64,000 bases of DNA, taken from assembly GCF_000758545.1 (NCBI RefSeq), contig NZ_CP009279.1, positions 434,001 to 498,000 of the forward strand, given 5' to 3'. A program made the translations under genes and the position numbers. Under the pieces are notes generated by a model, which saw only the letters and a program-made list of their open reading frames with translations, was not told the origin of the DNA and made no database searches. Source of the DNA: Paenibacillus sp. FSL H7-0737. Lineage in GTDB: Bacteria; Bacillota; Bacilli; Paenibacillales; Paenibacillaceae. This document shows, in pieces, positions 18,087 through 26,794 of this stretch; the stretch's first letter is position 1; every line of letters starts with the position of its first letter.

Positions 18087-18836
18087 ATGGCTGGGACAGT
18101 CTCTATATTAGGCGTTCCTTTTTCAAAACTAACACTAAACGAGACAACACTTCATCTAACAAAACATATTCAATCCGGAGAACCGAAGCTATTTCATTTG
18201 ATTACGGCGAACCCGGAAATTACGATAACAAGCCAATCGGATGAGCTGCTTCGAACCATACTCCATGAGTCAGATTTGATTACTCCTGATGGGATTGGCA
18301 TTGTGCTGGCATCGAGAAGAAAAGGTGACCCTATAGCTGAACGAGTTACGGGGTATGAACTACTTCTTGAGCTGCTCGCACAAGGGAATAAGCTGGGCTG
18401 GAGCTTTTATTTCTTAGGCACGGATGAGCATACCAGCTGTAAAGCGGTCGAAAAGATTACAGAGCTATATCCGAATGTGAAAATTGCCGGAAGACATAAT
18501 GGTTTTCTTGCTAAAGAAGAGGAACCGGCCATTGTGGCAGAGATTCAGCACGCACAGCCAGATTTCCTGATTGTCGCGATGGGGGCTCCATACTCTGACA
18601 AGTGGGTTTATAAGCATAAACAGGCGCTTTCTCAGGTTAAGGTTGTGTTTGGCGTGGGGGGAAGCTTGGATGTTATAGCGGGAAAAGTGACTCCAGCCCC
18701 TGCGATATGGAAGAAACTCAATTTGGAGTGGCTGCATCGACTCTTATTCGCACCTGTGGCCAAAGGACAAAAGTCGCGCTGGCGCAGGCAAGCAGTTCTT
18801 CCTAAATTCGTGTATCAAGCTATGATTAGGAAATAA
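18087..18836 (+). CDS. tagA: WecG/TagA/CpsF-family glycosyltransferase
   Basis: 249-residue enzyme of the family that transfers N-acetylmannosamine(uronic acid) to GlcNAc-PP-undecaprenol, an early step of teichoic acid or related glycan linkage units. Family motifs are present: TANPE (40-44), TPDGIG with the putative catalytic D68, ERVTGYEL (85-92), and MGAPYSDKW. The C-terminal basic tail (KSRWRRQAVLPKF) matches the membrane-binding appendage of TagA. It lies alone, without tagB/tagF genes, so the polymer it serves cannot be told. ATG 18087 follows TAAGAGGTGA. Confidence 0.88.
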   Translation: MAGTVSILGVPFSKLTLNETTLHLTKHIQSGEPKLFHLITANPEITITSQSDELLRTILHESDLITPDGIGIVLASRRKGDPIAERVTGYELLLELLAQGNKLGWSFYFLGTDEHTSCKAVEKITELYPNVKIAGRHNGFLAKEEEPAIVAEIQHAQPDFLIVAMGAPYSDKWVYKHKQALSQVKVVFGVGGSLDVIAGKVTPAPAIWKKLNLEWLHRLLFAPVAKGQKSRWRRQAVLPKFVYQAMIRK

Positions 18837-18854
18837 GATACAGCAGTAAATATC

Positions 18855-18902
18855 GTCTTTCACTATTTCTGCAATTTGTAGAAATAGTGAAAGACTTTTT
18901 TT
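18855..18902 (+). terminator. Intrinsic terminator after tagA-like gene
   Basis: A perfect 16-bp stem, GTCTTTCACTATTTCT (18855-18870) with its complement at 18880-18895, is followed by TTTTTTT. Confidence 0.92.
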
Positions 18903-19015
18903 GTTATCGCTTTACAGGAAATATGCCCTAAGTATTTAAGAGAGAATATTGGCTGGAACAATTCCAATATATTACTGATTGCTTTTTTAAGAATGTTGTA
19001 ATAAAATCTTATCAA

Positions 19016-19032
19016 GATAATAAATTATTATC
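19016..19032. promoter_or_regulatory. 17-bp perfect palindrome upstream of YheO-like gene
   Basis: GATAATAA-A-TTATTATC is a perfect palindrome 42 bp before the regulator start. It is A+T only apart from its ends, so chance cannot be excluded, but its position fits an operator or autoregulatory site. Confidence 0.45.
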
Positions 19033-19073
19033 AAAATAGAAAAGACGTAAAACGAAAGGAGTGAGATACTCAC

Positions 19074-19751
19074 ATGTTAGAAGATCGCAGCTGCCTGGAG
19101 TCCTATTTTCCAATCGCTTCTTTTATTGCTTCAATTATAGGTTCAAAATGTGAGGTTGTTATTCATGATATAAGCAATCCAGAGCGTTCAATTATTTTTA
19201 TTGAGAACGGATACATTAGTGGGCGTAAAGTAGGCGATAGTTCAACAGATCTCGTGCTTAAGCTGTTGAAAGATGAGTCCTACCGTGAGCAACCGTTTAT
19301 TGCTAACTATAAAGCGCGTGGTTCGCAAGGTCAGGTATTTCGCTCCGCTACTTATTATATTAAAAACAGCAGCAGCGAATTGGTCGGTATGATGTGTATT
19401 AACATTGATGTCACGCATATGGAGGTTGCAGCTGAGTGGATACAAAACATTTTGCAAGGAGGATCAACACTTCCACCAGTACCGTTAATACCACAACAAG
19501 AGGTTGTAGAGAAGCAGACGGAAGAGTATTTACAAGGAAACGTAGATGACCTGCTCCAGCACATGATTGATTCGGTGCTCGGTAAAATTAATGTCCCGGC
19601 AGAGCGATTGTCCTCGAAAGAGAAGATTGAACTTGTGAAAGTACTTAACGAGCAGGGCGTGTTTCTACTTAAAGGTGGAGTTTCTCAAGTCGCTAAGACC
19701 TTGATGATATCTGAGCCAACAGTTTATCGTTATTTGCAAAAAATCAAGTGA
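19074..19751 (+). CDS. YheO-like PAS/HTH transcriptional regulator
   Basis: 225 residues with an N-terminal YheO-type PAS domain (about 5-115; VVIHDISNPERSI, then GMMCINIDVT) and a C-terminal helix-turn-helix of the DNA-binding domain that accompanies it (about 180-225; SQVAKTLMISEPTVYRYLQ). Such regulators commonly sit beside RidA, PLP enzymes or amino acid transporters, which is exactly the case here: a PatB-like lyase, an NhaC antiporter and RidA follow on the same strand. ATG 19074 follows AAAGGAGTGAG. It likely controls this cluster in response to an amino-acid-derived signal; that is inference. Confidence 0.85.
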   Translation: MLEDRSCLESYFPIASFIASIIGSKCEVVIHDISNPERSIIFIENGYISGRKVGDSSTDLVLKLLKDESYREQPFIANYKARGSQGQVFRSATYYIKNSSSELVGMMCINIDVTHMEVAAEWIQNILQGGSTLPPVPLIPQQEVVEKQTEEYLQGNVDDLLQHMIDSVLGKINVPAERLSSKEKIELVKVLNEQGVFLLKGGVSQVAKTLMISEPTVYRYLQKIK

Positions 19752-19787
19752 GAATAAACAGAACTCTCAAGAGAGGAAGTGGGCTAG

Positions 19788-20963
19788 ATGACAATTGACT
19801 TTGATAAGGTTGTTAGCCGATATGGGACCAATTGCGCTAAATGGGATGGTATGGCGCAAGTTTTGGGCAGAGAAATGATAGCGCTTTCCGTCGCGGATAT
19901 GGATCTTCAAGCCCCTCCACAGGTGATTGAGCGAGTAACGGAGATGGCGAAGCATGGCATATATGGATATACCGATCTTTTTCCACCTTATTATGAGGCA
20001 GTTCAGGGATGGATTAAAAAAGCTTATGATTGGGAGGTTCCGCAAGAATGGATCGTGTTTTGTCCTCGTATTGTGCAAGCGGTTTCTCTGATCATTCAGA
20101 ACTTCACTCAACCAGGTGATCAAGTGTTAATCCATACGCCAGCCTATCAGCCGGTTGCCAAATCGGTAGAGCTAAATAACCGCGTATTAGTGGAAAGTCC
20201 ACTTCGTGAAGTGAACGGGCGTTATGAGATCGATTTTGCTGATATGGAGTTGCGCATGCAAGCAGGGGTTAAAATTGTACTGCTCATCTCACCGCATAAT
20301 CCGGTTGGACGAGTATGGACACGAGCTGAACTAGAACGAATCGTTAGCTTGTGTACGAAGTATGATGTTTATATTGTATCGGATGATATTCATGCCGATT
20401 TTATCCATGAAGGCCATGAGCATACGATAATCGGGAAGATATCGACTGAGGCAGAGCAGCGATCCTTTATCTGTACTTCCCCAGGGAAGACCTTCAATCT
20501 TGCAAGCCTTGAAATTGCTAACATCGTGATTCCGAATGATCAGCTGCGGGAGAAATTCAGACATTGCTTACAGCAGGCAGGCTGTCATAACCCAACCTTT
20601 TTTGCAGTACCTGCATTAGAAGTGGCTTATACGGAATGTGATGAATGGCTGGAACAATTACGAGAGTATATCACAGCCAATATTGCTTGGGTGAAAGCTT
20701 ATATAGCTGAATATATGCCAGAACTTCGCGTGATCGAGTCAGAAGGAACCTATCTGTTATGGGTGGATTGTAGGGCAATCAGTGCCAACGAAGCAGAGCT
20801 AAAGCAGTGGATAGAGTCGGATGCAAAGGTTAGCGTGAGCTTTGGAACAGGTTTTGGGGCATCAGGAGAAGGCTTTATTCGCTTAAATATTGCAACGCCA
20901 CTGCCCATGTTACAAGAAGCTTTTCACCGGCTGTACCGAGCCTATCCATTAAAAAGTTCATAA
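19788..20963 (+). CDS. patB: PatB/MalY-type PLP C-S lyase (cystathionine beta-lyase)
   Basis: 391-residue fold-type I aminotransferase relative. The PLP-binding lysine is K234 (SPGKTFNLAS), with D200 in the SDDIHAD motif, N171 (SPHNPVGR) and the N-terminal WADM-equivalent LSVADMD typical of the MalY/PatB C-S lyases. These enzymes split cystathionine, cysteine or related thioethers to a thiol, ammonia and pyruvate through a 2-aminoacrylate intermediate. The RidA gene three positions on would clear that reactive intermediate. ATG 19788 has GAGAGGAAG upstream, 36 bp after the regulator. A transaminase function is less likely but possible. Confidence 0.87.
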   Translation: MTIDFDKVVSRYGTNCAKWDGMAQVLGREMIALSVADMDLQAPPQVIERVTEMAKHGIYGYTDLFPPYYEAVQGWIKKAYDWEVPQEWIVFCPRIVQAVSLIIQNFTQPGDQVLIHTPAYQPVAKSVELNNRVLVESPLREVNGRYEIDFADMELRMQAGVKIVLLISPHNPVGRVWTRAELERIVSLCTKYDVYIVSDDIHADFIHEGHEHTIIGKISTEAEQRSFICTSPGKTFNLASLEIANIVIPNDQLREKFRHCLQQAGCHNPTFFAVPALEVAYTECDEWLEQLREYITANIAWVKAYIAEYMPELRVIESEGTYLLWVDCRAISANEAELKQWIESDAKVSVSFGTGFGASGEGFIRLNIATPLPMLQEAFHRLYRAYPLKSS

Positions 20964-21041
20964 TAAAAAACTCTTTATTAATGACCTTGAAAGACCTCGT
21001 TAGTAGCCTTTCTCAGATCCGTATCAAGGGGGATAATAATC

Positions 21042-22529
21042 ATGTCCAAATCAGAAACACCAAGAGTCAAGAAACAGCCGACGATGTTCTTAGCGCTATT
21101 ACCGATTATTACGATGATTGTACTACTTAGTTTAGGGTATGTGTTGTTTGAATTACCACCAGAACCACTTATTATTACCTCTGCTGTTGTTGCTGGTATT
21201 ATCGCGATTATTCTTGGTTATAGCTACAACGACATACTAGAATCTATCGCTGGTAAGATCGCGAAGACGATGCCTGCCATTCTTATTCTGATCATGGTTG
21301 GTTTTATGATTGGGGCTTGGATGGTTGGTGGAACGATCCCGATGATGATTTATTATGGATTGAAAATCATTAGTCCACAATTTCTGCTTATAACCGCATT
21401 TATTGCGACAGCTGCCGTTTCGCTTTGTACGGGTACATCTTGGGGGTCAGCGGGAACGATCGGGGTTGCCTTTATGGGCGTTGGCGCGGGTATGGATGCA
21501 AACCTAGCAGCAGTAGCTGGTGCTGTTGTTGCAGGTGCTTATTTTGGCGATAAATTGTCACCGCTTTCAGATACAACGAATATTGCCGCGTTAGCAACTG
21601 GTGTCAATCTATATGAACATATTGGACATTTATTGTATACCACACTTCCTTCTTTTATCGTTGCAAGCGTTGTCTTTATTATCACAGGCCTAAACACAGA
21701 TGCTGCAGGTGCTGTTGTTCCAGAGAAGGTTGGAACGATTATGGGATCATTGGATACCATTTACGACTTTAATCTGCTGCTTATCGTACCTGTATTAATC
21801 ATCTTGTATGGTTCAATTACTAAGAAACCGACAATACCGGTCATGCTGATCTCTTCTATGTTCGCTATGGCTAACGCACTTCTATTCCAGGGCTTTACGC
21901 TGAATGATGTCGTTTCTTCTGTTGTTAATGGATTCAATATTTCTATGGTTCACGTAGCTGGATTTGATTCTGCCAACATTATTGAAGATGTACCCCGTCT
22001 CCTAAATCGTGGCGGAATGAACTCCATGATGGGGACACTTCTCATTTGCTTCTGTGCAATCACGTTCGCTGGAACCATCTCTCTGACGAAGTCCTTGGAA
22101 CTGATTGTTAATAAGCTTTTGAAGTTTGTCCATTCCACAGGTTCAATGATCGTAGCAACCATTGTTACAGGTCTTACGATGATCGGAGTTACAAGTAATG
22201 GTCAGGTGTCCATCTTAATGCCAGGCGAAATGCTGCGTGAAGCATATATCCGTCGGGGCTTGCATCCGAAGAACCTGGGACGTACCATCGAGGATTCAGC
22301 AGCCATTACCGAGCCTATTCTGCCTTGGACAGCTGCAGGTGCTTATATGGCGGGAACGCTGGGTGTTGCAACGTTAGACTATTTACCTTGGGCTGTTCTA
22401 TGTTGGACAGGAATAATCTTTGCGACAATATGGGGCTTTACGGGATTCGGTATCGCGAAGTTAACGCCAGAGCAACAGGCAGAAATGCTAAAGGAATATG
22501 ACGGTAACACTAATAAACAAGTTGGATAA
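21042..22529 (+). CDS. NhaC-family Na+/H+ antiporter-type transporter
   Basis: 495 residues with about twelve membrane segments and the NhaC hallmark region (SLCTGTSWGSAGTIG, then AGAYFGDKLSPLSDTTN) at residues 126-185. The family includes Na+/H+ and malate/lactate antiporters and also amino acid carriers. In this cluster, between a C-S lyase and RidA, a role in moving the lyase substrate or product is attractive but unproven. ATG 21042 follows AAGGGGG. RidA follows after 14 bp, so the two are co-transcribed. Confidence 0.88.
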   Translation: MSKSETPRVKKQPTMFLALLPIITMIVLLSLGYVLFELPPEPLIITSAVVAGIIAIILGYSYNDILESIAGKIAKTMPAILILIMVGFMIGAWMVGGTIPMMIYYGLKIISPQFLLITAFIATAAVSLCTGTSWGSAGTIGVAFMGVGAGMDANLAAVAGAVVAGAYFGDKLSPLSDTTNIAALATGVNLYEHIGHLLYTTLPSFIVASVVFIITGLNTDAAGAVVPEKVGTIMGSLDTIYDFNLLLIVPVLIILYGSITKKPTIPVMLISSMFAMANALLFQGFTLNDVVSSVVNGFNISMVHVAGFDSANIIEDVPRLLNRGGMNSMMGTLLICFCAITFAGTISLTKSLELIVNKLLKFVHSTGSMIVATIVTGLTMIGVTSNGQVSILMPGEMLREAYIRRGLHPKNLGRTIEDSAAITEPILPWTAAGAYMAGTLGVATLDYLPWAVLCWTGIIFATIWGFTGFGIAKLTPEQQAEMLKEYDGNTNKQVG

Positions 22530-22543
22530 AGGAGTTTTTTAGA

Positions 22544-22933
22544 ATGACAAATAATCATAAAGAAATCGTAATAACAACGGATGCACCAGGTGCAATTGGA
22601 CCTTACTCTCAGGCTGTAAAGCTTGGAAACGTCCTATATACTTCAGGACAACTCGGACTAGACCCGGTTAGTGGGGCTTTTCCTGCTACGGTTGAGGAAC
22701 AGACGGAACGGTCGTTGCTGAATGTCAAAGCTATACTGGAAGCGGCGGGTACAAGCATGGACCAGGTAATTAAGACGACCGTTTTCCTAAAGGATATGAA
22801 TGATTTTCTTAAGGTGAATGAGATTTATGGAAGGTTTTTTGCTCAGCCATACCCTGCTCGCAGCGCTGTTGAAGTAGCACGTCTGCCTAAGGATGGGCTC
22901 GTAGAAATTGAAGTTATAGCTTATATACCATAA
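22544..22933 (+). CDS. ridA: RidA family reactive enamine/imine deaminase
   Basis: 129-residue RidA/YjgF protein. Conserved features include GPYSQAV, YTSGQLGLDP, the substrate-binding Arg in PARSAVEVARLP and the terminal VEIEVIAY. RidA hydrolyses 2-aminoacrylate and other enamines/imines made by PLP enzymes such as the neighbouring PatB-like lyase, releasing ammonia and the keto acid and preventing damage to other PLP enzymes. AAAGGAG precedes ATG 22544. The pairing of lyase and RidA in one run of genes gives the clearest functional story of this region. Confidence 0.93.
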   Translation: MTNNHKEIVITTDAPGAIGPYSQAVKLGNVLYTSGQLGLDPVSGAFPATVEEQTERSLLNVKAILEAAGTSMDQVIKTTVFLKDMNDFLKVNEIYGRFFAQPYPARSAVEVARLPKDGLVEIEVIAYIP

Positions 22934-22994
22934 GAGAGCAGACAGTAGATACTACCCAAATTTGTGTTTCAAAACGTTGATTAGAAAATAAGTC

Positions 22995-23026
22995 AGAGAG
23001 CCGCCCTGGATAGGGTGGCTTTCTTA
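22995..23026 (+). terminator. Terminator after ridA
   Basis: AGAGAGCCgCCCT and AGGGtGGCTTTCT-type arms pair around a short loop; the T-tract is short and interrupted, so efficiency may be modest. Confidence 0.6.
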
Positions 23027-23076
23027 ATTGTGAGCAGATTCGTAATTGAAATTGAAAATTTTTATGAAAATTTAAA

Positions 23077-23176
23077 GTGAAAATATTCATGAAAATGTAA
23101 CAGTAACCATAACTAATTACATAAAAAACTTCCCAAAACAGTATCTTTGCGTTATCATAAATGTGAAAACATTCAC
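23077..23176. promoter_or_regulatory. Two GTGAA-N4-TTCAY palindromes upstream of flavoprotein gene
   Basis: GTGAAAATATTCAT (23077-23090) and GTGAAAACATTCAC (23163-23176) are two related palindromes 86 bp apart. The second extends to TGTGA-N6-TCACA (23162-23177), the consensus of Fnr/Crp-family boxes. It ends 17 bp before the start codon, too close for activation of a promoter upstream of it, so repression or looping is more likely. Which regulator binds is not known. Confidence 0.55.
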
Positions 23177-23194
23177 AAAAGGGGCGTTATAAAG

Positions 23195-24745
23195 ATGAAG
23201 AAGACATCAAGTGCTGCTCTTATTCTCATTCTCTCTGTCATGCTCGTGATCGCAGGCTGCGGTAACAGTAATAGCAACACTACAGCTAGTAGTAATGGCA
23301 ACGAGAACAAGAGTAAGGTCAATGAGACGGCTAACAATGATAAAGCTGAAGCCGTATCAGGCGCATCAGAGGCTAGCTACACACCAATGGATCAACTAAA
23401 AGATAATTATGATATCGTTATTGTTGGTGCTGGTGGTGCGGGTATGTCTGCTGCACTGGAAGCTAAGGCTAAAGGCTTGAACCCGGTTATTTTAGAAAAA
23501 ATGCCAGTTGCAGGTGGGAATACAAGTAAATCCTCCTCAGGAATGAACGCTTCCCAAACGAAATTTCAAAAAGAGCAAAGCATTGAAGATAGCAATGATA
23601 AGTTTTATGAAGAGACCTTAAAGGGCGGGCATGACACGAACGATAAAGAGATGCTTCGCTTCTTCGTGGACAATTCTGCAAGTGCTATCGATTGGTTGGA
23701 TTCGATCGGAATCAGACTGAACAATATCACAATTACAGGCGGTATGAACGAAAAACGTACCCATCGTCCAGAAGACGGCTCTGCGGTAGGCCAATATCTT
23801 GTCAAAGGTTTGGTTAAGAACGTACAAGAAAAAGAAATTCCATTGTTTGTGAATGCAGATGTGAAGGAAATTACCCAAAAAGACGGTAAGGTTGACGGAG
23901 TAAAAGTACTCTTTAACCAGGCCGATGAAAAAACCATTACAGCGAAGGCAGTTGTTGTAACAACTGGCGGTTTCGGTGCCGATATGGATATGATCTCTAA
24001 AGTCAGACCTGATCTGGAAGGATACGTTACGACTAACCAGATCGGCAGCACCGGAGACGGCATCAAGATGATCGAGGCACTAGGCGGAACAACCGTTGAT
24101 ATGGATCAAATCCAGGTTCACCCGACAGTTCAACAAGAAAAATCTTATCTGATCGGGGAAGCTGTACGCGGCGAAGGTTCTATCCTCGTAAATAGCGAAG
24201 GCACACGGTTCGTAAACGAATTGACTACACGTGATAAAGTTACCGAAGCGATCAATGCACTTCCTGAAAAAGCGGCAACGCTTGTCTTTGATTCCGGCGT
24301 CAAATCACGCGTGAAAGCAATTGAACAATATGACAAAATGGGCTTCGTAATCCAAGCGGATACCATCGAAGCATTGGCGAAAGAAATCGGTGTTCCAGCC
24401 GATAAGCTAAAAGCGACACTTGATACTTGGAACAGCGCGGTAAAGAACAAGAACGATGCTGAATTCGGCAGAACAACAGGGATGGACAACGATTTGTCCG
24501 CGGGTCCTTACTACGCTATTAAGATCGCCCCAGGGATTCATTACACCATGGGCGGCGTGAAGATCAATACGAACACAGAAGTATTAAATAAAGACGGCGC
24601 TGCTATTCCTGGCCTGTATGCGGCTGGTGAAGTTACAGGTGGATTGCACGGTCAAAACCGGATCGGCGGTAACTCTGTAGCAGAAATCATTATTTTCGGC
24701 CGTCAAGCAGGGGTTAAATCTGCTGAGTTTGTACAAGCACAATAA
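23195..24745 (+). CDS. Lipoprotein FAD-dependent fumarate reductase/flavocytochrome c-type
   Basis: 516-residue exported lipoprotein: basic start, hydrophobic helix and lipobox ending at C22 (VIAGC), then a 45-residue polar linker and a flavoprotein of the fumarate reductase/3-ketosteroid dehydrogenase fold. The dinucleotide-binding GAGGAGMSAA lies near residue 78; catalytic-region motifs include HRPEDG, GGTTVDMDQIQVHPT, RGEG and a C-terminal GGLHGQNRIGGNS FAD site. It probably reduces fumarate or a related enoate outside the membrane. The linker carries EAVSGAS (52-58), resembling the FMN-transfer site recognised by ApbE. I start it at ATG 23195 (AAAGGGG upstream), not TTG 23147. The electron donor is not encoded nearby. 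Confidence 0.85.
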   Translation: MKKTSSAALILILSVMLVIAGCGNSNSNTTASSNGNENKSKVNETANNDKAEAVSGASEASYTPMDQLKDNYDIVIVGAGGAGMSAALEAKAKGLNPVILEKMPVAGGNTSKSSSGMNASQTKFQKEQSIEDSNDKFYEETLKGGHDTNDKEMLRFFVDNSASAIDWLDSIGIRLNNITITGGMNEKRTHRPEDGSAVGQYLVKGLVKNVQEKEIPLFVNADVKEITQKDGKVDGVKVLFNQADEKTITAKAVVVTTGGFGADMDMISKVRPDLEGYVTTNQIGSTGDGIKMIEALGGTTVDMDQIQVHPTVQQEKSYLIGEAVRGEGSILVNSEGTRFVNELTTRDKVTEAINALPEKAATLVFDSGVKSRVKAIEQYDKMGFVIQADTIEALAKEIGVPADKLKATLDTWNSAVKNKNDAEFGRTTGMDNDLSAGPYYAIKIAPGIHYTMGGVKINTNTEVLNKDGAAIPGLYAAGEVTGGLHGQNRIGGNSVAEIIIFGRQAGVKSAEFVQAQ

Positions 24746-24772
24746 GATTTAACTGTTATTCTGGTTAAAACA

Positions 24773-24816
24773 AAAGAACCGCTTGGGCTAATTGAAGCCC
24801 GGGCGGTTCTTTGTTT
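24773..24816. terminator. Intrinsic terminator between convergent genes
   Basis: AAAGAACCGC (24773-24782) pairs with GCGGTTCTTT (24803-24812), with an inner GGGCT/AGCCC stem; followed by GTTT on the plus strand and TTTTG on the minus strand. Confidence 0.8.
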
Positions 24817-24859
24817 AATCTCTCGTTTAAAGTGAGTGGAGTGACCTCTATTCAAAAAG

Positions 24860-25702
24860 CTACTTCTCGCTTTTAGCTTGTTCTTCTCGCATCCACTGTG
24901 ACAGCTGGCGTTTGAGTTTAAGGAATTCCGGGGAATCCGTAATCTCATCGCGGCGTGGCCGTGGAAATGGCACATCAACAGTATGTAGAATGGAGCCGGG
25001 GCGACCCGAGAATACATAAATACGATTCGAGAGCAGCAACGCTTCTTCGATGTTATGGGTAATGAATAGCACGGAGCGGCGATTCTCCTCCCACAGCTCC
25101 AGCAGCCAGCGCTGCATTTCACTGCGAGTTAGTGCATCCAATGCGCTGAAAGGTTCATCGAGCAGCATCAACTCCTGCGGAGCCAGCAATGCTCTGAGAA
25201 AAGCAGCACGCTGCTGCATCCCACCAGACAGCATATGCGGATAAGCCTGTTCGAATCCATTCAAGCCAACCTTGGCGAGCCACTGGCGCGCTTCTTCACG
25301 AGCTCCATCCTGCAGAGCGCCTTTAATTTCCCCGGCTAGAAGTACATTATCTTCAATCGTTCGCCAAGGAAAAAGCGCAGGCTGCTGCGGCATATAACTG
25401 ATTTCACCACGTTGACCCGTAACGGCTCTGCCGTTCATGCGGATCGTTCCTGCATCGGGCTTCACTAGTCCGCCGATCATATGGAATAAGGTGCTTTTTC
25501 CGCAGCCGGAAGGACCGACGATCGAAACGAACTCTTGCTGCTCTACCTTAATAGAGACGTTGTTAAGCACGTTCGTCTCGCGGCGACGATGGGTGAAGGA
25601 CTTGGAGATGCCGCTTACTTCAAGAGCAGGTGGTGCAGTATGAGCTTCAGGAGAGCTTGTGTTTTCAGTTGTTCTTTGCTCTATTTGCGTCGCTTGAGAC
25701 AT
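24860..25702 (-). CDS. thiZ: ABC ATPase of thiamine-precursor importer
   Basis: 280-residue ATPase of the nitrate/taurine/HMP importer group. After a 25-residue polar extension it has Walker A GPSGCGKST, signature LSGGMQQR, Walker B LMLLDEP and the switch ITHN. It is the last gene of a TPP-riboswitch-controlled operon (binding protein, small thiamine-binding protein, permease, ATPase), which identifies the substrate class as a thiamine precursor such as a hydroxymethyl- or aminomethylpyrimidine. It starts 16 bp after the permease gene with AAAGGAAG before ATG 25702. Confidence 0.87.
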   Translation of the reverse strand: MSQATQIEQRTTENTSSPEAHTAPPALEVSGISKSFTHRRRETNVLNNVSIKVEQQEFVSIVGPSGCGKSTLFHMIGGLVKPDAGTIRMNGRAVTGQRGEISYMPQQPALFPWRTIEDNVLLAGEIKGALQDGAREEARQWLAKVGLNGFEQAYPHMLSGGMQQRAAFLRALLAPQELMLLDEPFSALDALTRSEMQRWLLELWEENRRSVLFITHNIEEALLLSNRIYVFSGRPGSILHTVDVPFPRPRRDEITDSPEFLKLKRQLSQWMREEQAKSEK

Positions 25703-25718
25703 ACAGGCATCTTCCTTT

Positions 25719-26480
25719 CTATGAGTTACGGCGCGGTTTCCAGCGAACTAACCATTTTTCGAGCAAGGCGATAATCGCAAAAAGCACAAGACTAAGGAGC
25801 ACAATAATAACAATAGCGACAAACATCCGATCCGTACGGTAAGCCGATTTTTGCAGCAGCATATAATAGCCAATCCCTTTATCCGCGCCAATCCACTCAG
25901 CGACCACGGCTCCCATAACCGCATAAGTAGCAGATATTTTCACGCCGGAAAATAGTGCCGGGATAGAAGACGGAAGCTCCAGCTTGGTGAAGACTTGCCA
26001 CTTGCTTGCGCCAGCCATTTTCATATAATTCATCATGACCTGATCACTTTGAGACAAGCCGCCCATTGCAGCGACAGCTACCGGGAAGAAGCATACCAGT
26101 GTAATCAGCACGATTTTGGGCAAAAGACCGAAGCCAAACCAGATGATAAGCAGTGGTCCGAGTGCGATAGAGGGAACATTTTGACTCAGAATAATGAGTG
26201 GATAAAAAGCCCGTCTAGCCCAAGGTAAAAGATGCAAAAGTAGCGCGACGATCAAGCCTACACCTGTACCAATAGGAAAACCGATTAATGTGAGTCGGAG
26301 CGTAGCCATCGTATGAGCCCAGAGACCTGAGGCATTACTGGTGGATTCGCGAGCAATATCAGCAGGACTCGGCAGAATCCAGGATTCGATATGGAATAGA
26401 GAAACAGATAACTGCCATACGGTTAAAAAGAAGACGACCGCCACAAGGGGCGGCCATATTAGCTTCCAGGTCGATCTCAC
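25719..26480 (-). CDS. thiX: ABC permease of thiamine-precursor importer
   Basis: 253-residue permease with about six membrane helices and an EAA-type loop (MKMAGASKWQVFTKLELPSSIPALFSG, given here as KMAGASKWQVF) that docks on the ATPase. It belongs to the SsuC/TauC/ThiX group. The GTG start at 26480 overlaps the stop codon of the upstream small gene (26477-26479), so the two are translationally coupled. It should form the membrane channel with the neighbouring ATPase. Confidence 0.88.
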   Translation of the reverse strand: MRSTWKLIWPPLVAVVFFLTVWQLSVSLFHIESWILPSPADIARESTSNASGLWAHTMATLRLTLIGFPIGTGVGLIVALLLHLLPWARRAFYPLIILSQNVPSIALGPLLIIWFGFGLLPKIVLITLVCFFPVAVAAMGGLSQSDQVMMNYMKMAGASKWQVFTKLELPSSIPALFSGVKISATYAVMGAVVAEWIGADKGIGYYMLLQKSAYRTDRMFVAIVIIVLLSLVLFAIIALLEKWLVRWKPRRNS

Positions 26481-26770
26481 GGCCGATATTTCTCCGTCAA
26501 TTTATCCATGCTGATTCCGTTAGGGTTATGAGCGATTTTGATTTGGGAGATCACGCTTGGACTACCTGCTTCGATCAGTGCCTCCTGCATTTGACGTACA
26601 ACCTCCAGGAGCTCGCTCAGTTCACCTTCCATAGTAGTTTCCAGTGGATTCACCTGATGTTTAACGCCGGATTTTTGAATAACTTCAATCGCTTTATCTA
26701 CGTATGGGATGGAGTCCTCATTGTTTGGAGTCTTAGGAATTACTTGAATGCTTAATAGTGTGTTAGCCAC
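26477..26770 (-). CDS. MTH1187/YqgV-type thiamine-binding protein
   Basis: 98-residue protein of the MTH1187/YkoF-like ferredoxin-fold family, members of which bind thiamine or its pyrimidine part. Seen features: the NTLLSIQVIPK first strand, ETTMEGELSELLEVV and a terminal SQIKI strand. I start it at GTG 26770 because AGAGGATT lies at the right distance and the family begins at this point; the frame runs further upstream without a site. It sits inside the riboswitch-controlled importer operon, so it may be an extra subunit or intracellular thiamine sensor. Its role there is not established. Confidence 0.85.
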   Translation of the reverse strand: MANTLLSIQVIPKTPNNEDSIPYVDKAIEVIQKSGVKHQVNPLETTMEGELSELLEVVRQMQEALIEAGSPSVISQIKIAHNPNGISMDKLTEKYRP

Positions 26771-26794
26771 AATAATCAATCCTCTCAATTTATA

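Noticed and set aside
23605..24066. Minus-strand frame of 153 codons opposite the flavoprotein gene
   Set aside because: Shadow of a well-supported gene; low-complexity translation with no start signal.
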